Source: Paracoccaceae bacterium (GTDB lineage Bacteria; Pseudomonadota; Alphaproteobacteria; Rhodobacterales; Rhodobacteraceae). Taken from it: 54,161 bases of DNA. Shown here piece after piece: positions 29,250-37,793 of the stretch. The position numbers and the translations under genes were made by a program. Below the pieces are notes generated by a model. The model was not told the origin of the DNA. It made no database searches and saw nothing but the letters and a program-made list of their open reading frames with translations. Location of the stretch: NCBI GenBank assembly GCA_027489375.1, contig JAIXZW010000011.1, forward strand, positions 1-54,161. The letters run 5' to 3'. Every line of letters starts with the position of its first letter. Position 1 is the stretch's first letter.

Positions 29250-30152
29250 CTAATTGCCCCGCAAGACCGTCGCCTTTTCTTCAAGTATTTCTACGAACCG
29301 GTGCGCCGGACCCGAAAGCCTGCGCTGTGCCGGCAGCAAAAGGTAAAGCACCCGCCAAAGCGCAAGATCGGTGATCGGCACAAAGCGCAGCGCAGGATCG
29401 CCGAACAACATCGACGCATTGCGCGGCAACAGCGCGACACCCAATCCGGCGCGGATCATGCTGATTTGCGCAATCGTCGAATGCGCCTCGATACTGCCAT
29501 TGCGCAGACCGGACGGAACCGCCTCGCAGGTCGCAAGCAACTGCTGCGTCCCCGTCCCCGGCCCCAGAACGATCACCTCGCGCGGATTGATTTCGGCCAG
29601 GCTGACGCCCGCCCTTGCAGCCAGCGGATGCGATGCGGCGCAGGCCAGACCGAATGGATCGCGGGCGATCTCGGTCTGGCGCAGATCGTCCGAGTGCAAC
29701 GCCCGCCCCGCCACGGCAAGGTCAAGCTCTCCCTCCACCACCCGCCGCGCCAGATGTTCGGCGATATCGTCGAGCACGCGGAACCGCAGGTCAGGCTCCT
29801 CCTGCCGCAACGCATGCAGCACCGGCGCGACAAGGCCGGAGATGGCCGAAGGTGTGCTTCCCACCGTCAGCACCCCCTTCGACCCGCCGGTCGCAGCCTG
29901 CAAGCGCAGCATTGCCCGATCCAGCCCCTCGACCAGCGGCGCCGCCTCGCGCAGAAAGGTCAGTGCCAGCGGCGTCGGCACCGGCGGCCTGCGCGAACGG
30001 TCGAAAAGCGGTGCACCCGCCTCCATCTCGAAATGGTGGATCGTCTCGGTCAGCGCCGAAGGCACCACGCCCAGCGCCTGCGCGGCGCGGGCAAAACTGC
30101 CATGCGCCCAGACTGCATGCAGCGCACGGATATGGCGCAGGTTTATATTCAT
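29250..30152 (-). CDS. LysR-family regulator divergent from the D-2-hydroxyglutarate dehydrogenase gene
   Basis: 300-residue LysR protein. Helix-turn-helix at about 17-37 (GSFARAAQALGVVPSALTET), and a ligand-binding domain with VLTVGSTPSAISGLVAPVL and AGLGVALLPRNASMLFG. The start is set at ATG 30152 rather than TTG 30173. It is divergent from the 935-residue FAD/iron-sulfur oxidoreductase gene with 87 nt between starts, so it likely regulates that gene. Hydroxyglutarate is a plausible effector but is not shown by the sequence. Confidence 0.78.
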   Translation of the reverse strand: MNINLRHIRALHAVWAHGSFARAAQALGVVPSALTETIHHFEMEAGAPLFDRSRRPPVPTPLALTFLREAAPLVEGLDRAMLRLQAATGGSKGVLTVGSTPSAISGLVAPVLHALRQEEPDLRFRVLDDIAEHLARRVVEGELDLAVAGRALHSDDLRQTEIARDPFGLACAASHPLAARAGVSLAEINPREVIVLGPGTGTQQLLATCEAVPSGLRNGSIEAHSTIAQISMIRAGLGVALLPRNASMLFGDPALRFVPITDLALWRVLYLLLPAQRRLSGPAHRFVEILEEKATVLRGN

Positions 30153-30239
30153 TTTTTCCGAACCTAACTTCAAATCATTCTTATTTTATGAAATACGCAT
30201 CTGTGGTTCAAGCACATCAAACCAGACCGGACCCGCCCC

Positions 30240-33047
30240 ATGACCGCCGCCCTGCGCAAGACCCCCCGTCCCGACCTTGCAGCCCGCCTTCGGGCAGCGG
30301 GGTTCACCGGCAATGCCGAAGCCGATCTTGCGCTGCGCGCCGCGATGTCGACCGACAATTCCGTCTATTCCCTGACACCCGACCTGATCGTCGCGCCACG
30401 TGACGCGGGCGACGTCCTGCGGTTGCTTGGCGTGCTTGCCGAGCCCGCTTGGGCCGACCTTGCGATCACCGCCCGCGGCGGCGGCACCGGCACGAACGGA
30501 CAAAGCCTGAACCACGGCGTGATCGTCGATTTCCGGCGCCACATGAACCGGCTCCTTCAGGTCGACCCCGCCGGCGGATGGGCCGATGTCGAACCCGGCA
30601 TCGTGCTTGATGACCTGAACGAGCGCCTGCGTCCGCACGGCCTTTTCTTCGCGCCCGAAACATCGACGTCCAACCGCTGCACCATCGGCGGCATGGTGGC
30701 GACCGATGCCTCGGGCAAGGGATCGCGCATCTACGGCAAGACAAGCGACAATATCCTCGGACTGGAACTCGCCACCCCCGACGGGCTTCTGGACAGCGCG
30801 AAACCGGCCCCCGCCTGGGCCACACCCATGCTCGCCGCCGCCGAAAGGGCCGCGCGTGAGGGGCGCGATGCCTTCATTGCCGCCACACCGCGCCTCAACC
30901 GCCGCTTCACGGGATACGACCTCGACCGCGCCTGCCCGCCCGAAGGCGGCTTCGACTGGTGGCGTCTCTTCCTCGGCGCCGAAGGCACGCTCGGCCTCGT
31001 CACCCGCATCCGCCTGAAACTCCGCCGGATCGAGGCGGAGAAGCGCCTTATGGTCGTCGGGTTCGACAGCTTCCGCGATGCCCTCGCCTCGGCCAGCCCC
31101 CTGCTGCGGGTCGATCCCACGGCGGTCGAGGTGATGGACGAAACCGTGCAAGACCTCGCCCGCCGCGCAGGCATCCTGGACCGTCTGCCCGCCGGTCTGC
31201 GCTCGGAGGCACGGCTCGCCTATACCTTCATCGAATTCAACGGCGACGATGCGGCCAGCCTCACGACCCGCATCACGGCCTGCCGTGACCTTCTCTCGGG
31301 CCTCGGCGGCGTCAGGGCGATCCACGAGGCAGGCGATCTGGCCGAGATCAGAGCCCTCTGGGCGATCCGCTCCGCCGGAGTGGGCCTTCTGGGCAAGGTG
31401 GACGGCCCCGCCCGCCCCGTCGCCTTTGTCGAGGATTGCGTGGTTCCGCCCGAACACCTGCCCGACTTCGTCGACGATTTCGTCGATGTGCTCCGCCGGA
31501 ACGGCCTCGGCTTCGGTATGTATGGCCATGTCGATGTCGGCTGCCTGCACATCCGCCCCGCGCTCGACATCGACAGCGCGGCAGACCGTGCCAAGCTTGT
31601 GGCCGTCTCGGATGCGGTCTTTGCCCTGACCCGCAAATACGGTGGCATATTCTGGGGCGAACATGGCAAGGGCGTGCGCGGCGCCTATCTGCAGGACTGG
31701 ATCGGCACCGATGCCTATCGCGGCCTGCAAGGCGTCAAGGCCGCCTTCGACCCGCAGGGGCGCTACAACCGGGGCAAGCTCGTCAGCACGGGCGACGACA
31801 TCATGGGCATCGCCACCACCCCCTTCCGGGCCTTCAACACGGCAAAGGGCGACCCGCTCGAGAAAGCCTTCCGCTGCAACGGCAACGCCCAATGCCTGAG
31901 CTATGCCGCCGCGACGCCGATGTGCCCCTCGTTCAAGGCGACCGCCGACCTGCGCCACAGCCCCAAAGGCCGCGCCGATGCCCTGCGGGCTTGGCACGCC
32001 GCCCGCACGCAGGGGCAAAGCACCGGGGAGCAGGAAACCGACCTTCTCGCGGCGCTCGACACGTGCCTCGGTTGCAAGGCCTGCGCCTCCTCCTGCCCCG
32101 TGCAGGTGGACATTCCCGCCATGCGGTCCGCTTTCCTGTCGGACTATCACCGCAGACACCACCGCCCCCTTGCCGACCGCGCCATGCTTCTTGGCGAAAG
32201 CCTCGCGCCGGTCGTGCAGCGTGTGGCGCCGCTGCTCGCGCCGCTCTGGCCGCTCGTCGCACCCTTGGCCGAAAGGTTCACCGGCACGACCGCCCTCCCC
32301 CGCAAACTTTGCGCCCGCCCCGCTGCGGCCCTGCGCTTCGATGCGCAAGCCGTGCCTCAGAATGCCGTCGTCCTTGTGGATGACTGGTTCACCGCCCTGT
32401 TCGATCCCGCCCTCCGCCGCGACCTGACCGAAGGCTTCCTCGCCCTCGGCTATGCCCCCCGCATCCTCCCCCTGCGCCCTGCGGGAAAGGCCGCGCTGAA
32501 CCTTGGCGATCTTGCGGGCTTCGACCGTCTGGCCCGCGCCCTCGTCGCCGATCTTCAGGCCGTGGCCGCCCTCGGCGTGCCGCTTGTGGGCACGGACCCC
32601 GCCTTGGTGATGCTCTTGCGGCAGGACTTTCCCAAACGCGGGCACACCCCGCCCGTCGTGTTCCTGCCGCAGGAATTTCTGGCCGCCGAACTTGGCAAGG
32701 GTCGCCGCTTCCCGCAGGCGCGGCGCACCGCCACCGCAAGCCTGCTTTCGCATTGCACCGAAACCACCGCCCACCCCGCAGCGCCCGACCAGTGGAAGAC
32801 GGTTTTCCGCGCCATCGGGATCGACGTGGCCGCCAAGGCCACGGGCTGCTGCGGCATGGCGGGCCTCTTCGGCCACCAGACCCGTCATCAGGACATCGCG
32901 CGAACCCTTTTCGATGCCTCGTGGAGGCAGCACATGGATGACACCCCGCTCGCCGTCACCGGCTTTTCCTGCCGCTGCCAGACCGAGCGTCTCGGCAACA
33001 AGCCCGCCAGACACCCGCTCGGCCTGATCGCTGCGGCGCTGCGCTAG
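30240..33047 (+). CDS. ydiJ: YdiJ-like FAD/4Fe-4S oxidoreductase, probable D-2-hydroxyglutarate dehydrogenase
   Basis: Fused flavin and iron-sulfur dehydrogenase, 935 aa. An FAD-binding type 4 domain lies at about 45-190 (TARGGGTGTNGQSLNHGVI, CTIGGMVATDASGKGSRIYG), then the FAD-linked oxidase C domain to about 530. Iron-sulfur ligands are in CNGNAQC near 545 and CLGCKACASSCPV near 608, and a CCG-type GCCGMAG near 869. The order matches E. coli YdiJ, an enzyme oxidising D-2-hydroxyglutarate to 2-oxoglutarate. The neighbouring hglS makes D-2-hydroxyglutarate, which supports this substrate strongly. D-lactate or glycolate are alternatives for this architecture. It is divergent from a LysR gene. 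Confidence 0.78.
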   Translation: MTAALRKTPRPDLAARLRAAGFTGNAEADLALRAAMSTDNSVYSLTPDLIVAPRDAGDVLRLLGVLAEPAWADLAITARGGGTGTNGQSLNHGVIVDFRRHMNRLLQVDPAGGWADVEPGIVLDDLNERLRPHGLFFAPETSTSNRCTIGGMVATDASGKGSRIYGKTSDNILGLELATPDGLLDSAKPAPAWATPMLAAAERAAREGRDAFIAATPRLNRRFTGYDLDRACPPEGGFDWWRLFLGAEGTLGLVTRIRLKLRRIEAEKRLMVVGFDSFRDALASASPLLRVDPTAVEVMDETVQDLARRAGILDRLPAGLRSEARLAYTFIEFNGDDAASLTTRITACRDLLSGLGGVRAIHEAGDLAEIRALWAIRSAGVGLLGKVDGPARPVAFVEDCVVPPEHLPDFVDDFVDVLRRNGLGFGMYGHVDVGCLHIRPALDIDSAADRAKLVAVSDAVFALTRKYGGIFWGEHGKGVRGAYLQDWIGTDAYRGLQGVKAAFDPQGRYNRGKLVSTGDDIMGIATTPFRAFNTAKGDPLEKAFRCNGNAQCLSYAAATPMCPSFKATADLRHSPKGRADALRAWHAARTQGQSTGEQETDLLAALDTCLGCKACASSCPVQVDIPAMRSAFLSDYHRRHHRPLADRAMLLGESLAPVVQRVAPLLAPLWPLVAPLAERFTGTTALPRKLCARPAAALRFDAQAVPQNAVVLVDDWFTALFDPALRRDLTEGFLALGYAPRILPLRPAGKAALNLGDLAGFDRLARALVADLQAVAALGVPLVGTDPALVMLLRQDFPKRGHTPPVVFLPQEFLAAELGKGRRFPQARRTATASLLSHCTETTAHPAAPDQWKTVFRAIGIDVAAKATGCCGMAGLFGHQTRHQDIARTLFDASWRQHMDDTPLAVTGFSCRCQTERLGNKPARHPLGLIAAALR

Positions 33048-33147
33048 GGCAGGACCGGAGGCCGACCCGACGTGCGTCCTTTGCGAATGGACGTTTCCAA
33101 GGCATGATGGGGCGTCAGCCCCAACGCGCCTCGGTCGGGAGGGCAGC

Positions 33148-35436
33148 ATGCGGATCGACCTGTTCGGACCACCGCGCCTCTTTCGGGACGGCGAGGAGCA
33201 CCAGCACCCGTCGCGCAAGGCGATGGCGCTTCTGGCCTACCTTGCCATGCGTGCGGGCGAGCCGGTGACGCGACCGCACCTTGCCACGCTGCTCTGGTCC
33301 GATACCGAGACCGATCAGGCCCGTGTCAACCTTCGCCAAACCTTGGCGCAACTGCGCAGCCTGCTCGGCCCCGCCGCCCGGGGGGCGCTCGCCACGCCCA
33401 ATGACCAGATCATTCTCGACCCCGCACGCTTCGACATTCCCGCCCGTGCCGCCCTTGCCGACGGACCGGCCGCGGCCGAGCTTGCCGCCAGCATCGCCGC
33501 CGGACCCGGCTTTCTCGAAGGCTTCTCCGCCCGTGCCGACGGTTTCGACGGGTGGGCAGCAGCCCAGCGCCACATGCTCGATGTCCGCATCGCCGACCGG
33601 CTGGAGCGAAGCGGCAAGGACCGCCTTGCCGCCAAGGACCCCGCAGGCGCGGCGCAGGACCTGTCGCTCGCGCTCCGGCTCGATCCGTTCCGCGAAGCCG
33701 CGCACCGCCTGTTGATGCAGGCGCAGGCGGGGCTGGGGCGCAGCGCCGCCGCCCTCGCCCAATACGAGAAATGCCGCGCCGTGCTGAAAGACCAGCTCGG
33801 CGTCGAACCCGATGCCGAAACCCGCGCTCTGGCCGCCCGCATCCGCGCCACGCGTCTGGCGCAGCCATCCGTCCCCGAACCGGAGGGCAATGGCGGAACC
33901 GGCAATATCGTCGTCTACGCCGCCGCGCCGCAGGGCGCAGGGTTGACCGAACTCCATCGCGGACCTGCCGTCGCCACGCTTCAGGCCGCGCTCGATGCCC
34001 GCCGCGCCACCCCGTCGCGGATGCCCCGCGTCGTGGCCGTGTGGGATCACGGCGACGACACCCGGTCAAGGGCCGAGGCGCTTGCCGCCCTCGCCCTCCA
34101 TCAAGGCGACGGCCTCGTCGTCTCGCCCGCCGTGTTCCGCGGCTTCCGCGACTGGTCGCCCTTCACCTTCAGCCCCCTTTCCGATGCCGGTCAGGGCCAC
34201 CACCTGCTGACGGGCGACATGCCGCGCCACCGGCTCCAGACCGCGCCGACCACCAGCAGCCCCTCCGGCAGGCTTTCTGCGGGAAATTCCGTGGTCGTCC
34301 TGCCCTTCCATGACCATTCCCCCGATGCGGGCCGCCTCAACCTCGGCGATGTCCTGTCCGAAGAGATCATCGCCCGCCTCGCCCGCTTCCGCCTGCTCGA
34401 CGTTGCGGGGCCCACCGCAGGCCGCACCTGCCGTGCCCTCGGGCTGACGGCCGAGGCGCTCAACGAACGCCTCGGCGTGAAATACTGTGTCGACGGCAGC
34501 GTGGCGCGGATCGGGGACCGGCTGGTCGTGACCTATTCGATCATCGACCTCACCGAAGACCGCGTGGTCCACGGCGACCGCTTCGACGGCCGTTTCACCG
34601 ACCTTTTCGAACAGCAAAGCCTGATGATCGACCGGATCGCATCCAGCCTTTTCAACCGCACCCAGCAGGCCGAGATGGACCGCCTCGCCGCACGGCTGAC
34701 CAATGACATCGGGGCTTACGAGCTCTATCTTTCCGGCCTCGCCTCGCATCGCAGGGGCGGCATTTCACCCCGGAACGCCCACACCGCCGTCCGCCGCTTC
34801 GACGAAGCGATCGCGCTGGACCCCGAGTTCGTCCGCGCCCATGCCTACCGCCTCTGCGCGATGAGCTGGTATGACCCGCTCGACGCACATGACGCCGCCT
34901 TCCGCCAGATCGACCATCTGGTCCGGCTCGATGAAAACGACCCCGAAGTGCACCGCATCGCCGGAGCGCTCCACCAGATCGCGGGGAACTCCGACCTCGC
35001 CGTTGCCCATATCGACAAGGCGGTCGAGCTGAACCCGAGCGATGCCTATCTCCTTGCCAGTTCCGCCGTCTACCGCGCCTATGCCGGTGACGGCGACGGC
35101 GCGCTGCGCCAGATCGAACGTGCCATGACGGTGGACCCCTTCCTTCCGGCATGGTGCGTCGAAGACCACGGCGTCGTCCTATATGCGAACGGGGATTTCG
35201 CCGGAGCCGCGCAATCCCTTCGCCGGTTGACGACGCCCTCGCCACGGGCGTTGGCGTATCTTGCGGCGGCACTCGTTGCGCAGGGTGACACGGCCGCAGC
35301 CAGAAACGCGGTCGCACGCCTCCATGCGATAGACCCCGATTACACGCGGCATCAGGTCATGCAGCACGCCGCCTTCCGCCGCGCCGAGGTGCGGACGGCG
35401 CTGCGCGACAGGCTCGGCCAAGCGGGACTTTCCTGA
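33148..35436 (+). CDS. SARP/BTAD-type regulator with TolB-like and TPR domains
   Basis: 762-residue cytoplasmic protein. Residues 1-90 form a winged-helix DNA-binding domain of the OmpR/SARP kind (MRIDLFGPPRLF, LLAYLAMRAGEPVTR, VNLRQTLAQLRSLL). About 95-235 is a bacterial transcriptional activation domain of helical repeats (LRLDPFREAAHRLLMQ, YEKCRAVLKDQLGVEPDAET). About 385-500 resembles the TolB-like part found in class III adenylate-cyclase-type regulators (SVVVLPFHDHSPD, VLSEEIIARLARF, YCVDGSVARIGDRLVV). About 530-760 holds TPR units (RRFDEAIALDPEFVRAHAYR, AVELNPSDAYLLAS). GGGAGGGC precedes ATG 33148. No cyclase catalytic domain is seen. Targets and ligand are unknown. Confidence 0.75.
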   Translation: MRIDLFGPPRLFRDGEEHQHPSRKAMALLAYLAMRAGEPVTRPHLATLLWSDTETDQARVNLRQTLAQLRSLLGPAARGALATPNDQIILDPARFDIPARAALADGPAAAELAASIAAGPGFLEGFSARADGFDGWAAAQRHMLDVRIADRLERSGKDRLAAKDPAGAAQDLSLALRLDPFREAAHRLLMQAQAGLGRSAAALAQYEKCRAVLKDQLGVEPDAETRALAARIRATRLAQPSVPEPEGNGGTGNIVVYAAAPQGAGLTELHRGPAVATLQAALDARRATPSRMPRVVAVWDHGDDTRSRAEALAALALHQGDGLVVSPAVFRGFRDWSPFTFSPLSDAGQGHHLLTGDMPRHRLQTAPTTSSPSGRLSAGNSVVVLPFHDHSPDAGRLNLGDVLSEEIIARLARFRLLDVAGPTAGRTCRALGLTAEALNERLGVKYCVDGSVARIGDRLVVTYSIIDLTEDRVVHGDRFDGRFTDLFEQQSLMIDRIASSLFNRTQQAEMDRLAARLTNDIGAYELYLSGLASHRRGGISPRNAHTAVRRFDEAIALDPEFVRAHAYRLCAMSWYDPLDAHDAAFRQIDHLVRLDENDPEVHRIAGALHQIAGNSDLAVAHIDKAVELNPSDAYLLASSAVYRAYAGDGDGALRQIERAMTVDPFLPAWCVEDHGVVLYANGDFAGAAQSLRRLTTPSPRALAYLAAALVAQGDTAAARNAVARLHAIDPDYTRHQVMQHAAFRRAEVRTALRDRLGQAGLS

Positions 35437-35538
35437 TCCGCCCCACCGGATTCACGCATTATTCACGGCACGACCGACACCCGCGCAGCGGCACGGGCGC
35501 ATGGTCATTGCATCGCAACCCGAACAAGGAACACTCCG

Positions 35539-35739
35539 ATGCACGACCTCCACACCTCGCTTTATTACCTCGATGACATCGAACGCGCCGCCCGCCGCGA
35601 CATTGCGCAACAGGCAAGGTTCGACCGCGCACGCACCTTCGGCGAAGTCTTCGCCGACCTCATGGGCCTCGTCGCACGCGCCTTCTCGCCCTTCGGCAGC
35701 GCGAAACCCGCCCATTCGGGCAGGGCCGACCGCAGCTGA
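35539..35739 (+). CDS. Small 66-residue protein, unknown function
   Basis: AAGGAA lies 9 nt before ATG 35539, and codon use matches neighbouring genes. The product is soluble and amphipathic: acidic N-terminal part (MHDLHTSLYYLDDIERAARR), a middle helix with many Arg, a hydrophobic stretch (VFADLMGLVARAFSPFG) and a polar tail. It stands alone between the BTAD regulator and the ChaC-like gene. I do not recognise a family. Small Arg-rich proteins near this size are common in Rhodobacteraceae, but nothing here fixes a role. Confidence 0.6.
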   Translation: MHDLHTSLYYLDDIERAARRDIAQQARFDRARTFGEVFADLMGLVARAFSPFGSAKPAHSGRADRS

Positions 35740-35926
35740 TCCCTTGCCTTCCCCGCAAGCGCAGGTCGGATGCGCCTTTCAGCCGCCGGCCACCTCCCCC
35801 AGCCCCCGCCCCCGCCACCTCAGAGTTTCCCCGCGGCCACGGCGCAACTGCCCGTTCCTGAATCCGTCATTTTCGAATATACTGACGGTCAATCCGCGCC
35901 AAACGCCGGCCCTCGGGGGGAAATCT

Positions 35927-36631
35927 GTGGGCAACCCGATGCGATCACGAACCGTCACCCTGACACCCGAGCATGTCGCAAAGGTCCATCGGGACATGGC
36001 CGACACGGGGCCGGGACCGGGTGTCATTCTGCACGACGACGCCGATTATGCATTCTGGGTGGAACGGACCCTCGCCACCCATCCCGCGCCCGATGAGCCG
36101 ACGCGGCTCTTTGCCTATGGCTCGCTCATCTGGAAGGCCGAACTTCCCCACGTCGCCGAACAGCCGGGGCTTGCCCGTGGCTGGCACCGCGCCTTCTGCC
36201 TCCGGATGACGCGCTTTCGCGGCACCCATGACAGGCCGGGCCTGATGATGGCGCTCGACCGTGGCGGGCAATGCCGCGGCGTGCTCTACGACCTGCCTCC
36301 AGACAACCTCGGCCAGCAACTCGACCGTCTCTTCCGGCGCGAATTCACCGTCAAACCGATCAACAGCATGCCCCGCTGGCTCCGCGTCGAAACGGCCGGC
36401 GGGAAGGTCTGGGCGCTCGGCTTCGTGATGAACCGCGCCTCGCCGCTCTATGCCGGGCGCCTGCCCCTGCCCGAGGTGGCGAAGGTCCTTGCCCGATCCT
36501 GCGGCCATGTCGGCACCGGCGCGGAATACCTCATGAACACGGTGATCCACCTTGAAGCGCGGGGCATCCACGACAGCCGCCTCTGGCAGTTGCAGCGCCT
36601 CGTCGCGGCCGAGATCGACGCTACCGCCTGA
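35927..36631 (+). CDS. ChaC-like gamma-glutamylcyclotransferase
   Basis: Cytoplasmic enzyme, 234 aa, expected to split glutathione into 5-oxoproline and Cys-Gly. The family entry loop LFAYGSLIWKAE binds the gamma-glutamyl group; RAFCLRMTRFRGTHDRPGLM and RGVLYDLP follow, then FRREFTVKPINSMPRW. I take GTG 35927 as start because a GGGGGGA site lies 5 nt upstream; ATG 35939 is the alternative. It is convergent with the LacI-type gene, with 15 nt between stops. No operon partner is visible, so a role in general glutathione turnover is the simplest reading. Confidence 0.78.
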   Translation: MGNPMRSRTVTLTPEHVAKVHRDMADTGPGPGVILHDDADYAFWVERTLATHPAPDEPTRLFAYGSLIWKAELPHVAEQPGLARGWHRAFCLRMTRFRGTHDRPGLMMALDRGGQCRGVLYDLPPDNLGQQLDRLFRREFTVKPINSMPRWLRVETAGGKVWALGFVMNRASPLYAGRLPLPEVAKVLARSCGHVGTGAEYLMNTVIHLEARGIHDSRLWQLQRLVAAEIDATA

Positions 36632-36646
36632 GACCTGAGCGCCCCG

Positions 36647-37663
36647 TCACAGACTGCCGCGACGGACAAGCTTCGGTTCGATCAGGATATGTTCGGCCAC
36701 CGTCCGGCCATTCATCCGCGTGAAGAGCGCCTCTGCGGCCAGTTTGCCCAGACGCGGGCCGTTCTGGTCGACCGAAGTCAGATCCACGACCGACAGGCCC
36801 GCCATCGGCGAATTGTCATAGCCGATCAGCGCAAGATCGTCGGGCAGCCGCAGGCCAAGCCGACGCGCCTCGTCCAGCAGCGGAATGGCATCGAGGTCGG
36901 ACCAGCAGAAGATTGCCCGCGGCCTGTCCGGTGCGGTCAGGATGGCGCGGATGCGATCCTCGCGCGGGGCGCTGTAATTCGGCAGCGCCAGAACCCGTGC
37001 CGGAAGTCCGGCCTCGGCCATCGCCATGCGGTAGCCGATCTCGCGCTGCGGGGCGACATCGGCGGAATGGTCCTCGTCATCGGTCGGAAAGACAAAGGCG
37101 ATATCCCTGTATCCCCGCTCCAGAAACGCCTTCACGGCCAGCCCTGCGCCCATCCTGTCGTCGTTGTTGATCGTATCATAACCCAGCGCCGCAGGTTCGT
37201 GATGGCCCACCACCACGGTGGGGATCTGCCTTGCGTAATGCTCCAGCGTCTCGCCCGCGATCTGGCTTGCCACGAGGATCAGCCCGTCCATGCGGTTGTC
37301 GATCATCTGCTCGATCAGCGTCACCTCGGTCCGCGCCCGCGCCGCGCCGACACCCACCATGATCTTGTATCCCGACACCTCGGTCACGCTTTCGATGCCC
37401 TGATAGATGCTCGGCAGGAACGGGTTGTCGATCCCGACGAGCAGGACCCCCACCGTAAAGGTGCGCCCCCGCATCCCCCGTGCCGCGACCGAGGGGCGGT
37501 AGCCCAGCTTTTCGATGCTCGCCTCGACCTTCAAACGCAGCGCATCCGACACGCCATAGGCATTGCGCATGACCTTGGACACGGCGGCCACCGACACTCC
37601 GGCATCCGCCGCCACCGTGCGGATCGTGACCCGACCTGTCAGTTCGTCATATCCATCCGCCAT
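36647..37663 (-). CDS. LacI-family repressor of the rhamnoside utilisation genes
   Basis: 338-residue LacI/GalR regulator. The N-terminal headpiece has VTIRTVAADAGVSVAAVSKV with hinge helix RPSVAARGMR, and the periplasmic-binding-like domain starts TFTVGVLLVGIDNPF and includes DGLILVASQIAG and IGYDNSPMAGLSVVDLTSVD. The start is ATG 37663 with GGAGGG 4 nt upstream; adjacent ATG 37666 is possible. It is divergent from the GH78 rhamnosidase-transporter operon with 130 nt between starts. It therefore very likely represses that operon until rhamnose or a rhamnoside is present. The effector is inferred. Confidence 0.82.
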   Translation of the reverse strand: MADGYDELTGRVTIRTVAADAGVSVAAVSKVMRNAYGVSDALRLKVEASIEKLGYRPSVAARGMRGRTFTVGVLLVGIDNPFLPSIYQGIESVTEVSGYKIMVGVGAARARTEVTLIEQMIDNRMDGLILVASQIAGETLEHYARQIPTVVVGHHEPAALGYDTINNDDRMGAGLAVKAFLERGYRDIAFVFPTDDEDHSADVAPQREIGYRMAMAEAGLPARVLALPNYSAPREDRIRAILTAPDRPRAIFCWSDLDAIPLLDEARRLGLRLPDDLALIGYDNSPMAGLSVVDLTSVDQNGPRLGKLAAEALFTRMNGRTVAEHILIEPKLVRRGSL

Positions 37664-37793
37664 CATTCCCTCCGCGTCGCGGCATCCTAACAAGAAACTG
37701 TTGCAATGGAAATCAGCCTGTAGAATGATTTACGTAGAACGGTGCACGATTCTGGCAAAAGCGCCGATTCGGCATCGGAGGGAGGATGTCTGA

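Noticed and set aside
30186..33218. A 1010-codon open frame on the minus strand opposite the YdiJ-like gene
   Set aside because: It is rich in Gly, Ala, Arg and Glu with no motif, and arises because the real gene uses C/G at third positions, which suppresses stops in the complementary frame.
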